NCBI GenBank assembly: GCA_008638375.1
Contig: CM018032.1
Location: 6,089,501 to 6,153,500 of the forward strand
Direction: 5' to 3'
Length of the DNA: 64,000 nucleotides
From: Nyssa sinensis
Lineage: Eukaryota; Streptophyta; Magnoliopsida; Cornales; Nyssaceae
A model generated the notes under the pieces. The model saw only the letters and a program-made list of their open reading frames with translations. It searched no databases and had not been told where the DNA came from. Below, in pieces: positions 24,021 through 36,180 of the stretch; the first letter of the stretch is position 1; each line of letters starts with the position of its first letter. Made by a program: the position numbers and the translations under genes.

Positions 24021-25810
24021 TTAGGAAAGAAAAATCTTCTCCTCATAAAAAAGAAAGTCTTCCATTTTGAATAAGGGAAGTATTCTCTTCCTTAAAGAAG
24101 AAAGTCTGGCCTTCTACATAAAACTTGTGTTTATTTTTTCTTTTCTTCCCTCTTTATTTATTTCACATGGTATCAGAGCATCCCGATTCTGAGACATATT
24201 TTCTGCATTTTTTTACAATCATCCAAACAAGTTTTTTATTATTAATTCTCTCTGTTTCTTCTCTCACATACCATGACTAAATCAACAACAGTCATATCTA
24301 CAAACAATGGATCACATGGCTCTAATATCAATTCTCCTTATTATATTCATCCATCTAATAATCTAGGTGTTATTTTAGTTTCTCAACTCCTTAATGGCGA
24401 TAACTATCCCACTTGGTGTCATGCAATAAAAATGGCTCTTTCGGCCAAAAACAAATTGGGTTTTATAAATGAACTCTTACAAAACCAGGTGGCTCTGTTA
24501 CTAAGACCGCTGAATGGTTGCACTACAGTGACATGGTGTTATCATGGTTATTAAATTCCATATCTACAAATATTTCCAATAATGTCATCTATGCTGATAC
24601 GACAAAGGAAGTCTGGGATGATTTCAAAGGCTGATTCTCTCAAGGAAGTGCAACTAGAATTTTTCAGATTAAACGATCTATATGCAACACCATTCAGGAT
24701 TCAGGAACAAGCCTTCATCACATCATATTTCACTAAACTGAAATCTCTTTGGGACGAACTTGCTTCCTATAGTACTGTTCTTGATTGCATTTATGGTGCT
24801 TCTAAGGTGCTTTTTGAACATGAATAGCAGGAACACATTTATCAATTTTTGATGGTGTTAAATGGGTCATATGTTACTCTTTGTAGTCAAATTATTGCTA
24901 TTGAACCTCTTCCTTCAATTGGTAAGGTTTATTCTATTGTATTTCAAAAAGAAAAACAAAGGAAAATTCATTCTGTCACACCAGTCCAACCAGATGTCGT
25001 TGCTCTTGTAGCTGCCAAAGGAAATTTCACCAACCACTAGAATCATAACACTAGGATGAATAATAAAAAAAATTCAAAAAGTAGTGCCAAAAATAAAGGT
25101 CAGAATCGACCACATTGCACTTATTATGATAAACCTGGGCATATAATAGCTAAATATTTCAAGGTTGATGGTTTTTCACCCAAGCAAGCTAATGCTGCCT
25201 CAATCACATCTGATGCTAATCTAGCTCCCAATGATGTTAAACATGAATTAACGACCGAACAATATCAGCAGTTAGTCTCTCTCCTCAACATTCATTCCTA
25301 CTCTCAAGCCTCTATTAACCTTATTGATAAGTCTTTTACCAATCTCCAATCACATGAATTCTCTAGAGTTATTGATATTGGTGCTACAAATCATATTTTT
25401 CTTCTACTCATTTGTTATCAAATACATTTTCTAGTACAAATGGTAAATTCATTCGTTTACCAAATGGTACTTTAGTCCCTATTTCTCACATTGGAAGTAT
25501 TAATCTTTCTGATACATTACATCTTGATCACGCCCTTTGTTCACCAGCATTTACTTTTAATATTTTATCTGTTAGTAAACTCACTCCAATCATTAAATTG
25601 AGTTGTCATTTTTTTTCTTGATTTTTATGTTTTTAAGGACCTTACCATAAAAATGGTGATTGGACTGGGTAAAGTCTTTTCCATTTGAATGAGGAAAGTC
25701 TTCTCTTTCTCAAGGAGGAAAGTCTTCTATTTAAAAGAGGAAAGTCTTCCTTTCCTCAATGAGGAAAGCTTTCCATTTGAATAAAGAGGAAAGTCTTTCT
25801 TTCCTTGAGT
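24021..25810 (+). mobile_element. Truncated Copia element: LTR end, PBS and frameshifted gag
   Basis: A primer-binding site, TGGTATCAGAGC, sits at 24168-24179 directly after an LTR-like end (TTTCACA). The gag reading begins MTKSTTVIS at 24273. It contains SQLLNGDNYPTWCHAIKMAL and ALSAKNKLGF, typical of Copia gag, then passes through several frames to 25621. The zinc knuckle near 25110-25150 has lost two cysteines (CTYYDKPGHIIAKY). The protease-like VIDIGATNHIF lacks the usual Ser/Thr after Asp. Reverse transcriptase and 3' LTR are absent. It follows the Ty3 gag remnant directly, suggesting nested insertion or a rearrangement. Confidence 0.75.
25660..25808 (+). repeat. GAGGAAAGTCTT minisatellite
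   Basis: About seven imperfect copies of a unit near GAGGAAAGTCTTCYnTTT. Related GAAAGTCTTCC words also occur just upstream of the Copia primer-binding site at 24030-24115. The tract may therefore be LTR-derived. Confidence 0.65.
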
Positions 25811-26582
25811 AACGTCTTCATTTCCTTAAATAACCTCAATAAAATTTGTGTAAAACCAACAAAACAATCTTCCTCCTCTGGCCAACGCCATCCACGAAGG
25901 AACTTAGCAACCGCTACTGCTATTAGAGGAGGCCTTAACGTGGAACTACTCAACACGCAAACAGTACACCCCCAGGAAACCGCCCAACCAAGGGTTGACC
26001 CACAAGCCTCAATGGCTATGAGTGGGTATGCCACCAATCTGTCCTACCGTGCACTATCAAAACAAGACGAGATTCTGACAACCTCTTAAGCAAACCTAGT
26101 AAATCCAGAGTTTCAACCACCCGAAGTTCCACGCCTTTCAGTCCCTGAGGAGCAGCACCCTCCCGTTTCTACAAAACAAAATTCACCTGTGATTTCTGAA
26201 CTAGGGAATATAAGGACAGTTTATGTTTTCAAATCTCTTCAAGTACGATTATGTAGTGATATGTTCGATTTTACAACTATAGATTAATCTTGTTAGTGAT
26301 ATAGTTAATTTTTCAACCATTTGTTAAACTTGTTTATAACTTTTTTTTTTGTTGAAAGAAGCGATGTAGTGTTATAATTCATATCAATCAAATCAATTTT
26401 AGTATAACTAACTCAACTAACCCAATCCAAGAGCCTTTCTAATATTGGCATTGAACAAATAACTTGGTTTAATTCATAACTGGATAAAAATATATATTCA
26501 CATCTCTCTGTTAAACTTGTTTGTAACTTATACACGTAAACAAGTATTCTTTCTCTTTGTTATTTTTTTTAAATATAAGAGC

Positions 26583-26623
<41 letters not shown>

Positions 26624-26680
26624 GCCTGTAAAAGCCAAAGTGATTATACCAATTGGTAATCAACAGTGTAAAAGAAATAA
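25811..26680. other. Intergenic DNA, no recognised gene
   Basis: An open frame at 25805-26089 (94 codons, low complexity, Ser/Thr/Arg-rich) has no recognised domain. The surrounding sequence looks like retroelement debris. An (AT)n tract lies at about 26590-26620. Confidence 0.4.
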
Positions 26681-26866
26681 AGTGCAACGTGTGACTTAGA
26701 TAAGAATGATGTCTCTTCAATTGATAATTAATTACTCAATTTAGATTTTCAAAAATAATTAGAAATTGTTCTAAGTGCAACATGTGGCTTAGATAAGAAT
26801 GATGTCTCTTCAATAGATAATTAATTACTCAATTTAGGTTTTCAAAAATAATTAGAGATTGTCATC
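26681..26866. repeat. 93-bp tandem duplication
   Basis: Two direct copies, 26681-26773 and 26774-26866, both starting AGTGCAAC and sharing TTAGATAAGAATGATGTCTC with few differences. Non-coding. Confidence 0.85.
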
Positions 26867-27954
26867 AGATTGATTCATTCAGCAACCCTTAAAGTTAAAT
26901 AAATGAAAATTTCAGAAATGTTGGCAAATGCAAGCCATGGAAGGCGAGCATTAATTTAATCTATTTAAGATAAACCTTGAGATCAAATACCAATTTGATT
27001 AAGGTTCCAAGACTGTAGAAGTTTGTGGGTTCCACCTCAGCTCCATGTGTTTAAAGAGCATCTTCCATGCACAGTCAGTAAACAGTACCCATGAGCCACA
27101 CTCCCATGCGACTGAATCACATCTTAATTAGTATTGTATTTTGTGTATACATGCATGTGTGTATGTGTGTGTGTGTATATATATATATTAGGGATTTAAA
27201 AAAAAAAAAAAACGAAAGAATAGTATGTCTGTCACATTTTATTATTGCAGTCGTGATTATTTTAATGCACCATGTCAATCTGTGTTTATATCAAATTGCT
27301 GATTTTTATGGTTTGTGTTTCCTGGGGATGTTGTGATGATAACTGTTTTAGTTTATCAAATATTGTATGTTTAAGCATTAACATTAAAATAGAAAACTTT
27401 TGGATCTGAGACAGTCATTTGGTCAAACTTCAAGCTAAATCAATCCAACATAATAATTATATATATATATATATATATTCATTATATGGCAGTGTCTTGA
27501 TCAACATAATTTACAGATTTAATGCCTATGAATAGAGAGAGAAAATAGACCCCGAATCACATGCACATGGAAAGCAGACATGTTCTATATAAATATAAAT
27601 GTAGATGGTGCTTCATAAATTGTATTAAATATGTGCAGGGAGAACAACACAGTTGCAGGTCTTTTATCTACAATCCTTGATTAGATAGATGCCAATAATC
27701 ATGTCTGTTGATGCTTTCCTTTGTGGCCATTGTGCTTTGTCAAAAGAGGGTGGCCAATAATCACACACACATGTATATCTATATCTATATATATATATAT
27801 ATATATATATTATATGGCAGTGTCTTGATCAACACATTTTTCACTCCTTTGCCTTTCTGAGGAAAAAAAAATCTACATAAATCATGTAATGAAAAAGTCT
27901 TACTTTTACATGTCATTTTCTTTTATTATTCTTGATTTCTAGTCCTTTTTTCGA
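26867..27954. other. Intergenic AT-rich DNA with microsatellites
   Basis: Contains (GT)n/(TA)n at about 27156-27187, (AT)n at about 27459-27478, and (TATC/AT)n at about 27776-27810. The word TTATATGGCAGTGTCTTGATCAACA occurs after both of the last two AT tracts (about 27484 and 27811). No gene. Confidence 0.6.
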
Positions 27955-28380
27955 TAAATTTATAAATTTATTTAGAATAAATTCTACTAATATTTTTTAA
28001 AATTTTTGATAATTCCAAAAATATTTTTTAAAAATTTTAAAATGATACTAATCTCCCCCATTTTTAGTGATAAACTACGAATACATTCTCTCTAGTCTAA
28101 TTTTTTTTCTAAAATAACAAAAATGTCCCTTATATATATTTTACATTTTTTCAATTTTGATTATTTTTAACTTTTTTTAAAGAATTTTTTTATTTTATAT
28201 AAAAACAAATTTAAGATAAATAAATTTTTTAGCTAAAGATGGTTTTAATTAATATTTATTTTTAAAAAAAATTGATCAAAATTTTTAAAAAAAAGTACGA
28301 AAAAAAATATGAAATAAACACTTTTGCCATTTTAAAAATAAATTGGATTGGAATGGAAGAATTTATAATTTATCGGTCAA
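27955..28380. repeat. AT-rich dispersed repeat, copy A
   Basis: Shares ordered words with 32200-32660: AAAAATGTCCCTT, AACTTTTTTTAAA, AATTTAAGA, and AGCYAAAGAYGGTTTTAATT followed by ATATTTATTT, then a CTTTTGCCATTTT-type block. The family is not identified. Ends are not defined; it could be a foldback or degenerate LTR. Confidence 0.5.
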
Positions 28381-28891
28381 AGTAAGAAAAGCCGGCGTCA
28401 TTTCAAAAAGCTCAGAAATTTTTTTTTTGTAATTGTCAGAAATCTCATAAAATGTCAGTCTAATTTATCTAAATAAAGAAAAAAAAATTTAATTTTTTCT
28501 TTACTGAATGTGTTAATTAAATGAAGCTTTTTAAGTTAGAGATTTTTTCTTTTTAATTTGTGCAAATGGCTTAGAAAACTTGAGCCAACAAACACTAATT
28601 ATTGCTTTGCTTCATCTTCTCACTCCTCACTAGACTTTGTTGTGACAAGACTGATTCCAATTTCCAACTGCTCCTCTCTGTGTACACTCGAGCTTTGAAA
28701 ACTTTCAGGCTCAATGATCACCATCAAGAAAATAACACTAGTGAAATCCAACACTCTTCAACAACAGACAGCAGCATATCCACACCTCCCTAAATGATGT
28801 TAACAGGTATAACATGTGAAAGAAGGAAAAACTTATATGATACTGAGATCGATGACCAATTTAAGAGCAACAATACAATTCCACGCATGTG
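28381..28891. other. Intergenic DNA
   Basis: AT-rich. A 63-codon ORF at 28602-28793 has a hydrophobic start (MLCFIFSLLTRLCC) but no recognised motif or promoter, so I do not call it a gene. Confidence 0.45.
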
Positions 28892-28901
28892 ATTATTAAT
28901 C

Positions 28902-29499
28902 AAGGGCGGAGGTAGGAAGGAGCTAAGGTGGGCTATAATCTACCTTAAAATATATATAAAAAAAAAAAGAAGAAAATTTACATGTAAAATCTTGACTAAT
29001 TTTAAATTAGACATACTAAAATTTTGATATGCTTTAATTTTTACCCATCATTTTTCTCACTGCAAAATTTTGACCTAACCCTTAATTACTATCTTAATTC
29101 TTTAAGTTTAACTATTGAATTTGATGGGTATTGATGTTCTTTAAAAATTTCTCCCTTAATTTTTGTTTTAATCCTTAAGAAAATTTTATTTTTCATTTAT
29201 TTGATAGATTTTGATTTTTTTGGCTAAAAATTCTCTCTTTTAAGCTTTGTTTGGTTGTTAAGAAAATTTTTATTACCATTTATTTGATGGGTTTTCATGT
29301 TTTCTTATTAAAATTTTCTCATTTAGCATTGTTGGATAGATAAGAAAGAAAAGAAAGTACAAACATTTTTTTTTTCCCCTTATCATCTTCATCTTTGACA
29401 AAAAAAAAAAATTCATGTTCACATAAAGTTTTTTCAATTTGAAAAAAAAAGATTCTCCTTAAAAATTCTTTCAAAAATATTTTTCCTAGCTTCACCCTT
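28902..29499. mobile_element. Mutator-like MITE, TSD ATTATTAATC
   Basis: The element is 598 bp. It starts AAGGGCGGAGGTAGG and its other end read inward is AAGGGTGAAGCTAGG (12 of 15 identical). Identical 10-bp direct repeats, ATTATTAATC, flank it at 28892-28901 and 29500-29509. The termini resemble those of the element at 10228-10640 in CSI3 intron 2. The interior is AT-rich and has no ORF. The Mutator assignment rests on TSD length and terminal form. Confidence 0.8.
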
Positions 29500-29509
29500 A
29501 TTATTAATC

Positions 29510-32199
29510 TTACCGTTAAGAGTACAGTACTCTAGTAATATCCAAAATTTACTCATAAACAATTAAAGATACCTAATAGTGCTTGACAAGGCATAAAAAG
29601 GATATTAAACAAAAAAAGAAAAGGCAATACGAGTTCTTTCTATTACATAATTTGAAAATGATTAGATATTCACGGCTTATTTTCATAAATAGAGAGACTA
29701 TTTTTATAATTCAAATTTATAACTTTCATATTAATTTTAGTATTTTGTCAAGACTCACTCGTAAAAATTAAAAAAATAATCATTTAATAATTTTTTAAAA
29801 ATAATTTCTGCATCTTAATGATTGCATTCAAGCCTGTTTGGAGTTTTTGCTTTTACTTCGTGTTGGTATCTTGGTGTAAAAGTAAGACTCAGTCAATCTT
29901 AGGAGCAGATTTTATTTTAGGAGAATATCTCCCAAGGTTTAAAAATTCACTAAAAGAAAAGTAATTGGGTTTTTTCTTTTTCATTGTTGTATTAATAAAA
30001 ATAAATAAATAAATAAAAATTCAAACATACTGTCACAGCCCCATGTCTCACATTTGTCAGAGCAATTATATTAAAATATTTCTTGGGTATTTTGTCACAC
30101 AAGGTAGTGGGTAAGTTGTCACATAAGGTAGTGGATCCCATATAAATCTTGTAACTTTATCTTTAACATTATATTTGGATAAATAAGAAAAAAATACAGA
30201 GGCGATGATAATATTAGTTATGAGAAAAATAAGATGAAAAGAGAGAAAAGTGTAATTTCTTTTTCATATTTAAATAATAAATGAGAAAAAAAAAGAGTAT
30301 AATTTTCTCGTCTTTTTTGGAAACAATAAAAGAATGAAAGGATCTAAAAAGATTATATATTTTTTTAATTATTAGGTCTTAGATAGAGGTGTCTTTTTAT
30401 TTTTTTCTTTATAATTTTAATGTTAGAATTTGTATTATAAAAAATTTATTAAAAACTCTCTCATTTCCTTTTGTCTCCGTCTATTTTTGAAAAAAGAGTA
30501 AATTAAATAAAATAAAGGTTATGATACCCTTTCCTCTCCTTCAATTCTCATTCATTTTCTTCCCTAATTTTAAAGTAAGTACAAAATAACATCTTCTTCA
30601 TTTCTATTTCCTCTCATTTCTTTCTAAATCCCTCGATCGATACAAACGGTAACAGTAAGAAAATAGGGTAAGAAAATCTCTTATATTTAGTATTTTTCTA
30701 AATTATCCTTATCAGTTAATGAATTATATTTATATATATATATATATGAAAAAGATTGTTTAGTTGCTCCCCTGTAAAATATAAATAGGACATTCTTGTT
30801 GAAAATTTGTGCTCCAAATGGCAAAAATACGAGGCTATGTTTGTTTGTTAATTTGGGGAGAGGATTGGATAAATTAATTCCCATGTTGTAAGACCAGTGT
30901 TTGAAAAAAAAAAAGAGGGTTTCACTAATATTACTGGAAGTAAATAATTAACCATAACATAGATAAAATAATGCGAGGAGACAGGTAACGTAGGGATGAA
31001 ATTATTAATCTTATCACTATTAATAAAAAAAATAACTAATCCATCTTTGTCCAATTCATAAAATAAACATGACGTGAATTTTTAAAAATACTAAATTAAT
31101 ATAAATGGTTTGGGTTTAATGGGATAACACACAAACACATGAAAGAAGTTGTATATGGATACTTTTTACTTAAATCCACAAATATTAATCCCAAATATTT
31201 GGATTCTATGCGAATCCTTTTTTACTTTCCAAGTCATATCTGCTGCTAAACTTGCTGATACAAAATCAATTGATCATCTAAATTATTGTTCAACCTGTCA
31301 ATATCTGCAGTCAATTCCATTTAATGTTGGGTTGGGGATAAGATGAAATAGTTTTGTTGTTTTTCATGAATGAGATTTCTTCACAGCAATCCAAAGACTT
31401 TTCGGCCCAATCTAACTTTCTAAAATTATAATAAAAAAGAGAGAGAGAGAGAGAGTTTTGGCAGGACAAGAAATGCTGTCTGTGACTTATTGAAAAGAAC
31501 AAGATGCATGAATTGATTGTTCATTGTTGTGGAGAGCCTATATAGATTGTTGACTGCAAGTGAAAGATGAGGATCATGTAGAGGACAAGACATGATGTGT
31601 GTATCCTTTTCCAATGTCACATGGTATACACTATACACACACAAATATGTGTGTGTGTGTGTAGCATTTGAATATAAATTTGGCTTGTATGAGGTTTGGA
31701 AATGGCTAATTTCTTTAATCTTTTCTTTTTTAATGATTAGGCTAATTACTCTCTTTTTTGTCAATTTCAAATCCAAATTTCATTTAATATTCTCACGTTA
31801 GAGCTGACTTTTTGCCCCTGAATTAAGATTAATTTAAATTTGATGCATAAGTTAAATTTTAATTTATTATTTTACATTTTATGAGAGTGTTTTTTGTCAA
31901 CAGAAAGAGTATTAATATAATATCACATATTAACACTAATGAATTTTAAAATCATAACATTTCTTTTAAAAATATATATAAGATGTCATTTGATTATTGA
32001 AAATCTTGATACATTTTACGAGTGTTTCAACAAACTTTTAAAAAATGATTTAGTTGTTTAATTGATGAAACTCAAATTTCAATTCCATTGACAATATGGC
32101 ACTTAACTTCCTAAACACCTCAGGCCCAATGGGCCCCATGATTTGGGCAAGTTGAACGACCATTGACAATATGATCATTAACTCAATAATAATAAAGAA
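29510..32199. other. Intergenic AT-rich DNA, no gene seen
   Basis: No ORF has recognisable content. Simple repeats: AAAT units near 30000-30020, (AT)n near 30729-30747, (GA)n at about 31439-31455, and CA/TG tracts near 31635-31663. Poly-A and poly-T runs are frequent. Confidence 0.55.
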
Positions 32200-32661
32200 A
32201 AATTATACGGATATTTTCTAACATTTTTTACAATTGTTTCTGAAGTTTTTAAAATAATAAATTATAAATACCTCTCCTCCAGCCAATTTATTTTTTTAAA
32301 ATGAGAAAAATGTCCCTTTTATTTTTTATTTTATTTAAATTTTGAAAATTTTCTAACTTTTTTTAAAAAAATTAATTTTATAAAAAATAAATTTAAGAAA
32401 AACAACTTATATTTTGTAGCCAAAGACGGTTTTAATTCATATTTATTTGAAAATGAAAAAATGCATTTTGAAAATTGTAAAAAAAAAAAAAAAACGAAGT
32501 AATAAAACGTGAAAATGGCCCTTTTGTTATTTTGAAAAAACTTGAGTCTGAGGAAAAGTGTTTGTAATTTGTCCAAAAACAGTAGAGGAGGTTCTAATAA
32601 TAATAATAAATACATGCATGATGCAGCCATTCATGGTAGATCTTGTATTTGGGTTGTTGTG
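32200..32661. repeat. AT-rich dispersed repeat, copy B, with shared right junction
   Basis: Homologous in ordered blocks to 27955-28380. Its right end, a (TAA)n run and then TGCATGATGCAGCCAT at 32615-32630 followed by GGTRGATCTNGT, recurs after copy C at 35721-35736. It stops at the poly-T of the adjoining LINE. Confidence 0.55.
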
Positions 32662-34920
32662 TTTTTTTTTTTTTTTTGATGTTAAAGCGATGAGAAAGGA
32701 GGAGAATCTAGTTGGAGAGATCCAATTGGAAAAGAGGGAGGATCTTCTTGCCAAACCAATACAGAGTCTAAGAACTTGGCATGTCTAGCAAGATCAAGGG
32801 CAATACCTTTTCTTGAACGTTTAACAAAAAGAACATTGGAATGAATGAAAATTACCAGAGAGTAACTTGACATCTGTATGGATAAGCCCAAAGTGGAGAA
32901 AACTTCATTAGATGATGAGGTCCCATTTATAGTCACAAGGGAATCACCTTCTAAAATCATTTTGTGAAGACCAATATCAAGGGCGAACTGTGTAGCATAC
33001 CCGCAATGAAGGCACTATTGTAATCTTTGGCAACAATACCAAGAGCAACAGTCTCACTATTTCGGAAAATAGCAACATCAATAGGAGGGAGAGTCCATGA
33101 CTAGTTGATCATAGTAGATAGAGAAGAAGGAGGGGACTGTGAAATAATAAAATCATAAAAATAAGTCGCACCAAACATTGCTGTCATCAGAAGAACGAGA
33201 GGGCTTGTCAGCTTCAAAAAGAGTGACATTCCTATTCTTCCACAACGCCCAAAGAGTAGAAAGGAAAATGCCAAACTAAGATTCATCAAGCAGATTATGT
33301 ATTTCTTCAATCCAAGATTTATAATTTGAAAAGGAGAAGGCATCTGAACGCAACTCCAAAGGAGAATGCCCAAGCTTGACGAGCAAACATGGCACTCTTT
33401 CAAAATATAAACCAGAGATTCTGGAAATAGGACCCACAGAATGTACAGAAAGAATCAGTGGGGATAGAATGATTTTTGTTGGCAAAGCATCTGAACAGGC
33501 TTGCCACACAAATACCATAATCTTTGACGCAATCTTTGCCTTCCATACAAAATTTCAACACCACGAGTGAGAATGAGAGGAGCTCGGAAGAGATGCGGAT
33601 CAAACAACTTTAGATTCAAACCAATATGGTAGGCGCTACGTACAATAAACTTGTCGTGTTTAGAGCAGTGCGAAATCATCTTAACTAGAATGCAACGATG
33701 ACTCAAAGGAATGCTGAGAATGCTTTGAGCTTCGAAAGGAAGGAAGAGTGTTCTTGTAAGATCTGTATTTCACTAATTCTACTGGCTAAGAATAAGATCT
33801 GACACTAAAGCATATAGAGATAATAAAAAAAATGATCGGGGACATCATTTTAAAGGAAGGAGGAATAGGTAACCACTTATCCTTCCATATATTGGTTGAA
33901 CAACCATTACCAATCCTCCAACGGAGATCTTCAAGAAGTAGGACCCTGCCTTCTACAATACTGCACCAAAAATAGGAAGGACAAAAGCCCAACTTTGCCT
34001 CCAAAAGGAGCCACCTGGATAATACTTTTGTGACAACATGCGAGCAAGAAAAGAATTGGGTGATTGGATCAACTGCCACCCTTGCTTAGCGAGCATTGCT
34101 AGATTGAAAACTCGAAGGTCACAAAATCCTAAACCCCCCGTAAGCATTGAAAGACACAGATGCTTCCATCGACGACTGAAACCAAGTTGAAGCATTATCT
34201 AACTAAGGAAATCCCATTCAATTTGATCGTAGGTTTTACTCATACCAAGTTTTAAAACTGCAAAACTAGTCTCCTCAAATCTTTTACGCTTTAAGTAATG
34301 GTGCAGCTCATAAGCAACAAGCACATTGTCAGTGCATGATCAAACGCCCTGGTACAAAAGCACTTTGATTCTCAGAAATGGCATGGGGCAATACCACCTT
34401 CAACCGATTTGCTAAAACCTTCGCAATGATCTTGTACAACACATTGCAAAGGTTGATAGGTCTGAGTTGAGACATCTCCTCCGGCAAATGCACTTTTGGG
34501 ATGAGAGCTATGACAATGCTTAATAGACATCTCCTCCGGCAAAGGTTCATTCTCCCGACGAATATGACCAAAATCCTTCCTTTTCCATACTAGAAGTTCA
34601 ACGTGACAATGCTTAATAGAGTCGCAAAGAGATTGCATACTATGATGAGAATGAACTCTACTGTCTATCCAACCACGTCCACATAGCCTCAAATCTAAAA
34701 CGAATCTTGGCAGTAAATCTTTGACTACAATTACTGGAGATAGGTTAAGGCATATGGGGCTATGATCAGAATAGTGCACAACTAAATGAGAGAAACTGAG
34801 GTGTTGGGAAATAGTTGCAACCAATCTATAATAGCCAATGCACCATCTAAACGCTCCATAACAGTGTATGGTGTGAAAGGAAAACAGTAAATCCCAAATC
34901 TCTAAAACCACAATCATATA
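32662..34920 (-). mobile_element. Internally deleted, 5'-truncated L1-type LINE
   Basis: The poly-T run at 32662-32679 is the poly-A tail of a minus-strand element. From 34917 downward the translation shows the end of an AP endonuclease (SHLVVHYSDHSPICLNL), then the start of reverse transcriptase ([32 protein letters not shown]). A degenerate palm start (KLGMSKTYDQIEWDFL) lies near 34230. This joins directly to GGLGFCDLRVFNLAMLAKQG, which belongs far downstream of the catalytic palm. A zinc-binding RT-associated segment and an RNase H-like tail (ILEGDSLVTIN, FVKRSRKGIALDLARHA) end near 32750. The YADD region is deleted, and there are several stops and frameshifts. Confidence 0.85.
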
Positions 34921-35280
34921 CGATTCTGAAATAAGTAAACCGAAATCGTAACCGTAAATTTTTGGATCCGACTCAACTCTAACTGGACATTTTCGAGTCG
35001 GTCGGTTTAACTTTATTTTTAGTTATATTCTGTATCTATTCATATAGCAACCAAAAAAAAAAAAGAGTTAATTTATGTCCCTGGCATCTATTAACTCTTG
35101 TTTATGCATTACTAATTTCTGATAAGCAATTGGTGATGCCTGATAGAGAAGAGTGAGGGAAAATTGCGTTACAGACCTTCCCAATTACAGTGAACAAACT
35201 ACTTTAATTAGATACATGTCTAACATCCTTTGGAAATAAATTGAATATAAACTTAACTCAAATAATAATAATAATAAAAA
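34921..35280. other. Intergenic DNA
   Basis: No coding or bounded element seen. It may hold the undefined 5' boundary of the LINE. Confidence 0.45.
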
Positions 35281-35768
35281 TAAATTATATTGACCTTCAT
35301 AATTTTACCTGACATTATATAAATATCTTTATCTAATTAATTTTATTTTTTAAAATTAAAAAAACTATCCCTTCTATGTTTTTTCTTCAATTTTTAAATT
35401 TTAACTTTTTTTTTATTTGCCAAATAAATTTTGATTAAAACCTTAAATTTATTTTTATATAAAATAAAAAAAAATTTAAAAATCTTTTAAAAAAACTGAT
35501 CAAAATTAAAAAAATGTAAAAAAAATGGCAATTTTGTAATTTTGATTAAAAATTTTGATGAAAATTTTTTTTTTGTATATTATCAAATAAAAAAGAAGAA
35601 ATTATTATAATTTTAAAAACTTAAAAAAGAAATTAGTGTAATTATTAAAAAATTTAAAAAAATGAGTATAATTTATTTTATTAATAATAATAATAATAGA
35701 TAGATAGATAGATAGATGGATGCATGATGCAGCCATCGATGGTGGATCTAGTGCTTGGCTTGCTGTAA
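35281..35768. repeat. AT-rich repeat, copy C, with shared right junction
   Basis: Very AT-rich. It ends with (TAA)n, then (GATA)n at about 35697-35717, then TGCATGATGCAGCCAT (35721-35736) and GGTGGATCTAGTGCTTGG. It shares that junction with copy B. The internal match to A and B is weaker and partly in another order. Confidence 0.45.
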
Positions 35769-36180
35769 TTAATAGTATATGGAATACTGACAATGGAAGA
35801 TAAATTAATTGATGGGATGGCCTGCAATGGGGACCCACTGGACATGCCAGTACCCGAACCACGAGACAATGAACATGGGTCGTCTATAATATTGAGTACA
35901 TAACTGAAATGTCAGTTCACGCATTGAATTTCTTAGCAATCTTTCAAGCTTCAAGATCTAATTTCCATAGGCCCGAGACCTTATTGGCCCAATCCTGGGC
36001 AGAACGACCTTGGGCCTAGCAGATGAAAGATGCCACTAGTTCTGGTATTAAGTGTATTTCAAAGCCCAACTAGCTTTTCTTGGTTGTGCAGACTTCTGAG
36101 AGCTCAGCATTTGGGCCAGCTTCTTTGTCGGCCTCATATTGATCTATGTCGCGGCCCAGTTCACCTTCGTAGCAAAAAGT
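35769..36180. promoter_or_regulatory. TGGGCC (site II-like) cluster without an adjacent gene
   Basis: TGGGCC or its complement occurs at 35986-35991, 36011-36016, 36112-36117 and 36153-36158, with a further GCCCA at 36064-36068. Site II elements are common in plant housekeeping promoters. No coding sequence follows on either strand within about 3 kb, so function is doubtful. Confidence 0.3.

Noticed and set aside
28602..28793. 63-codon ORF with hydrophobic start, possible secreted peptide
   Set aside because: No conserved peptide motif (for example no CLE-type end) and no promoter. Not supportable.
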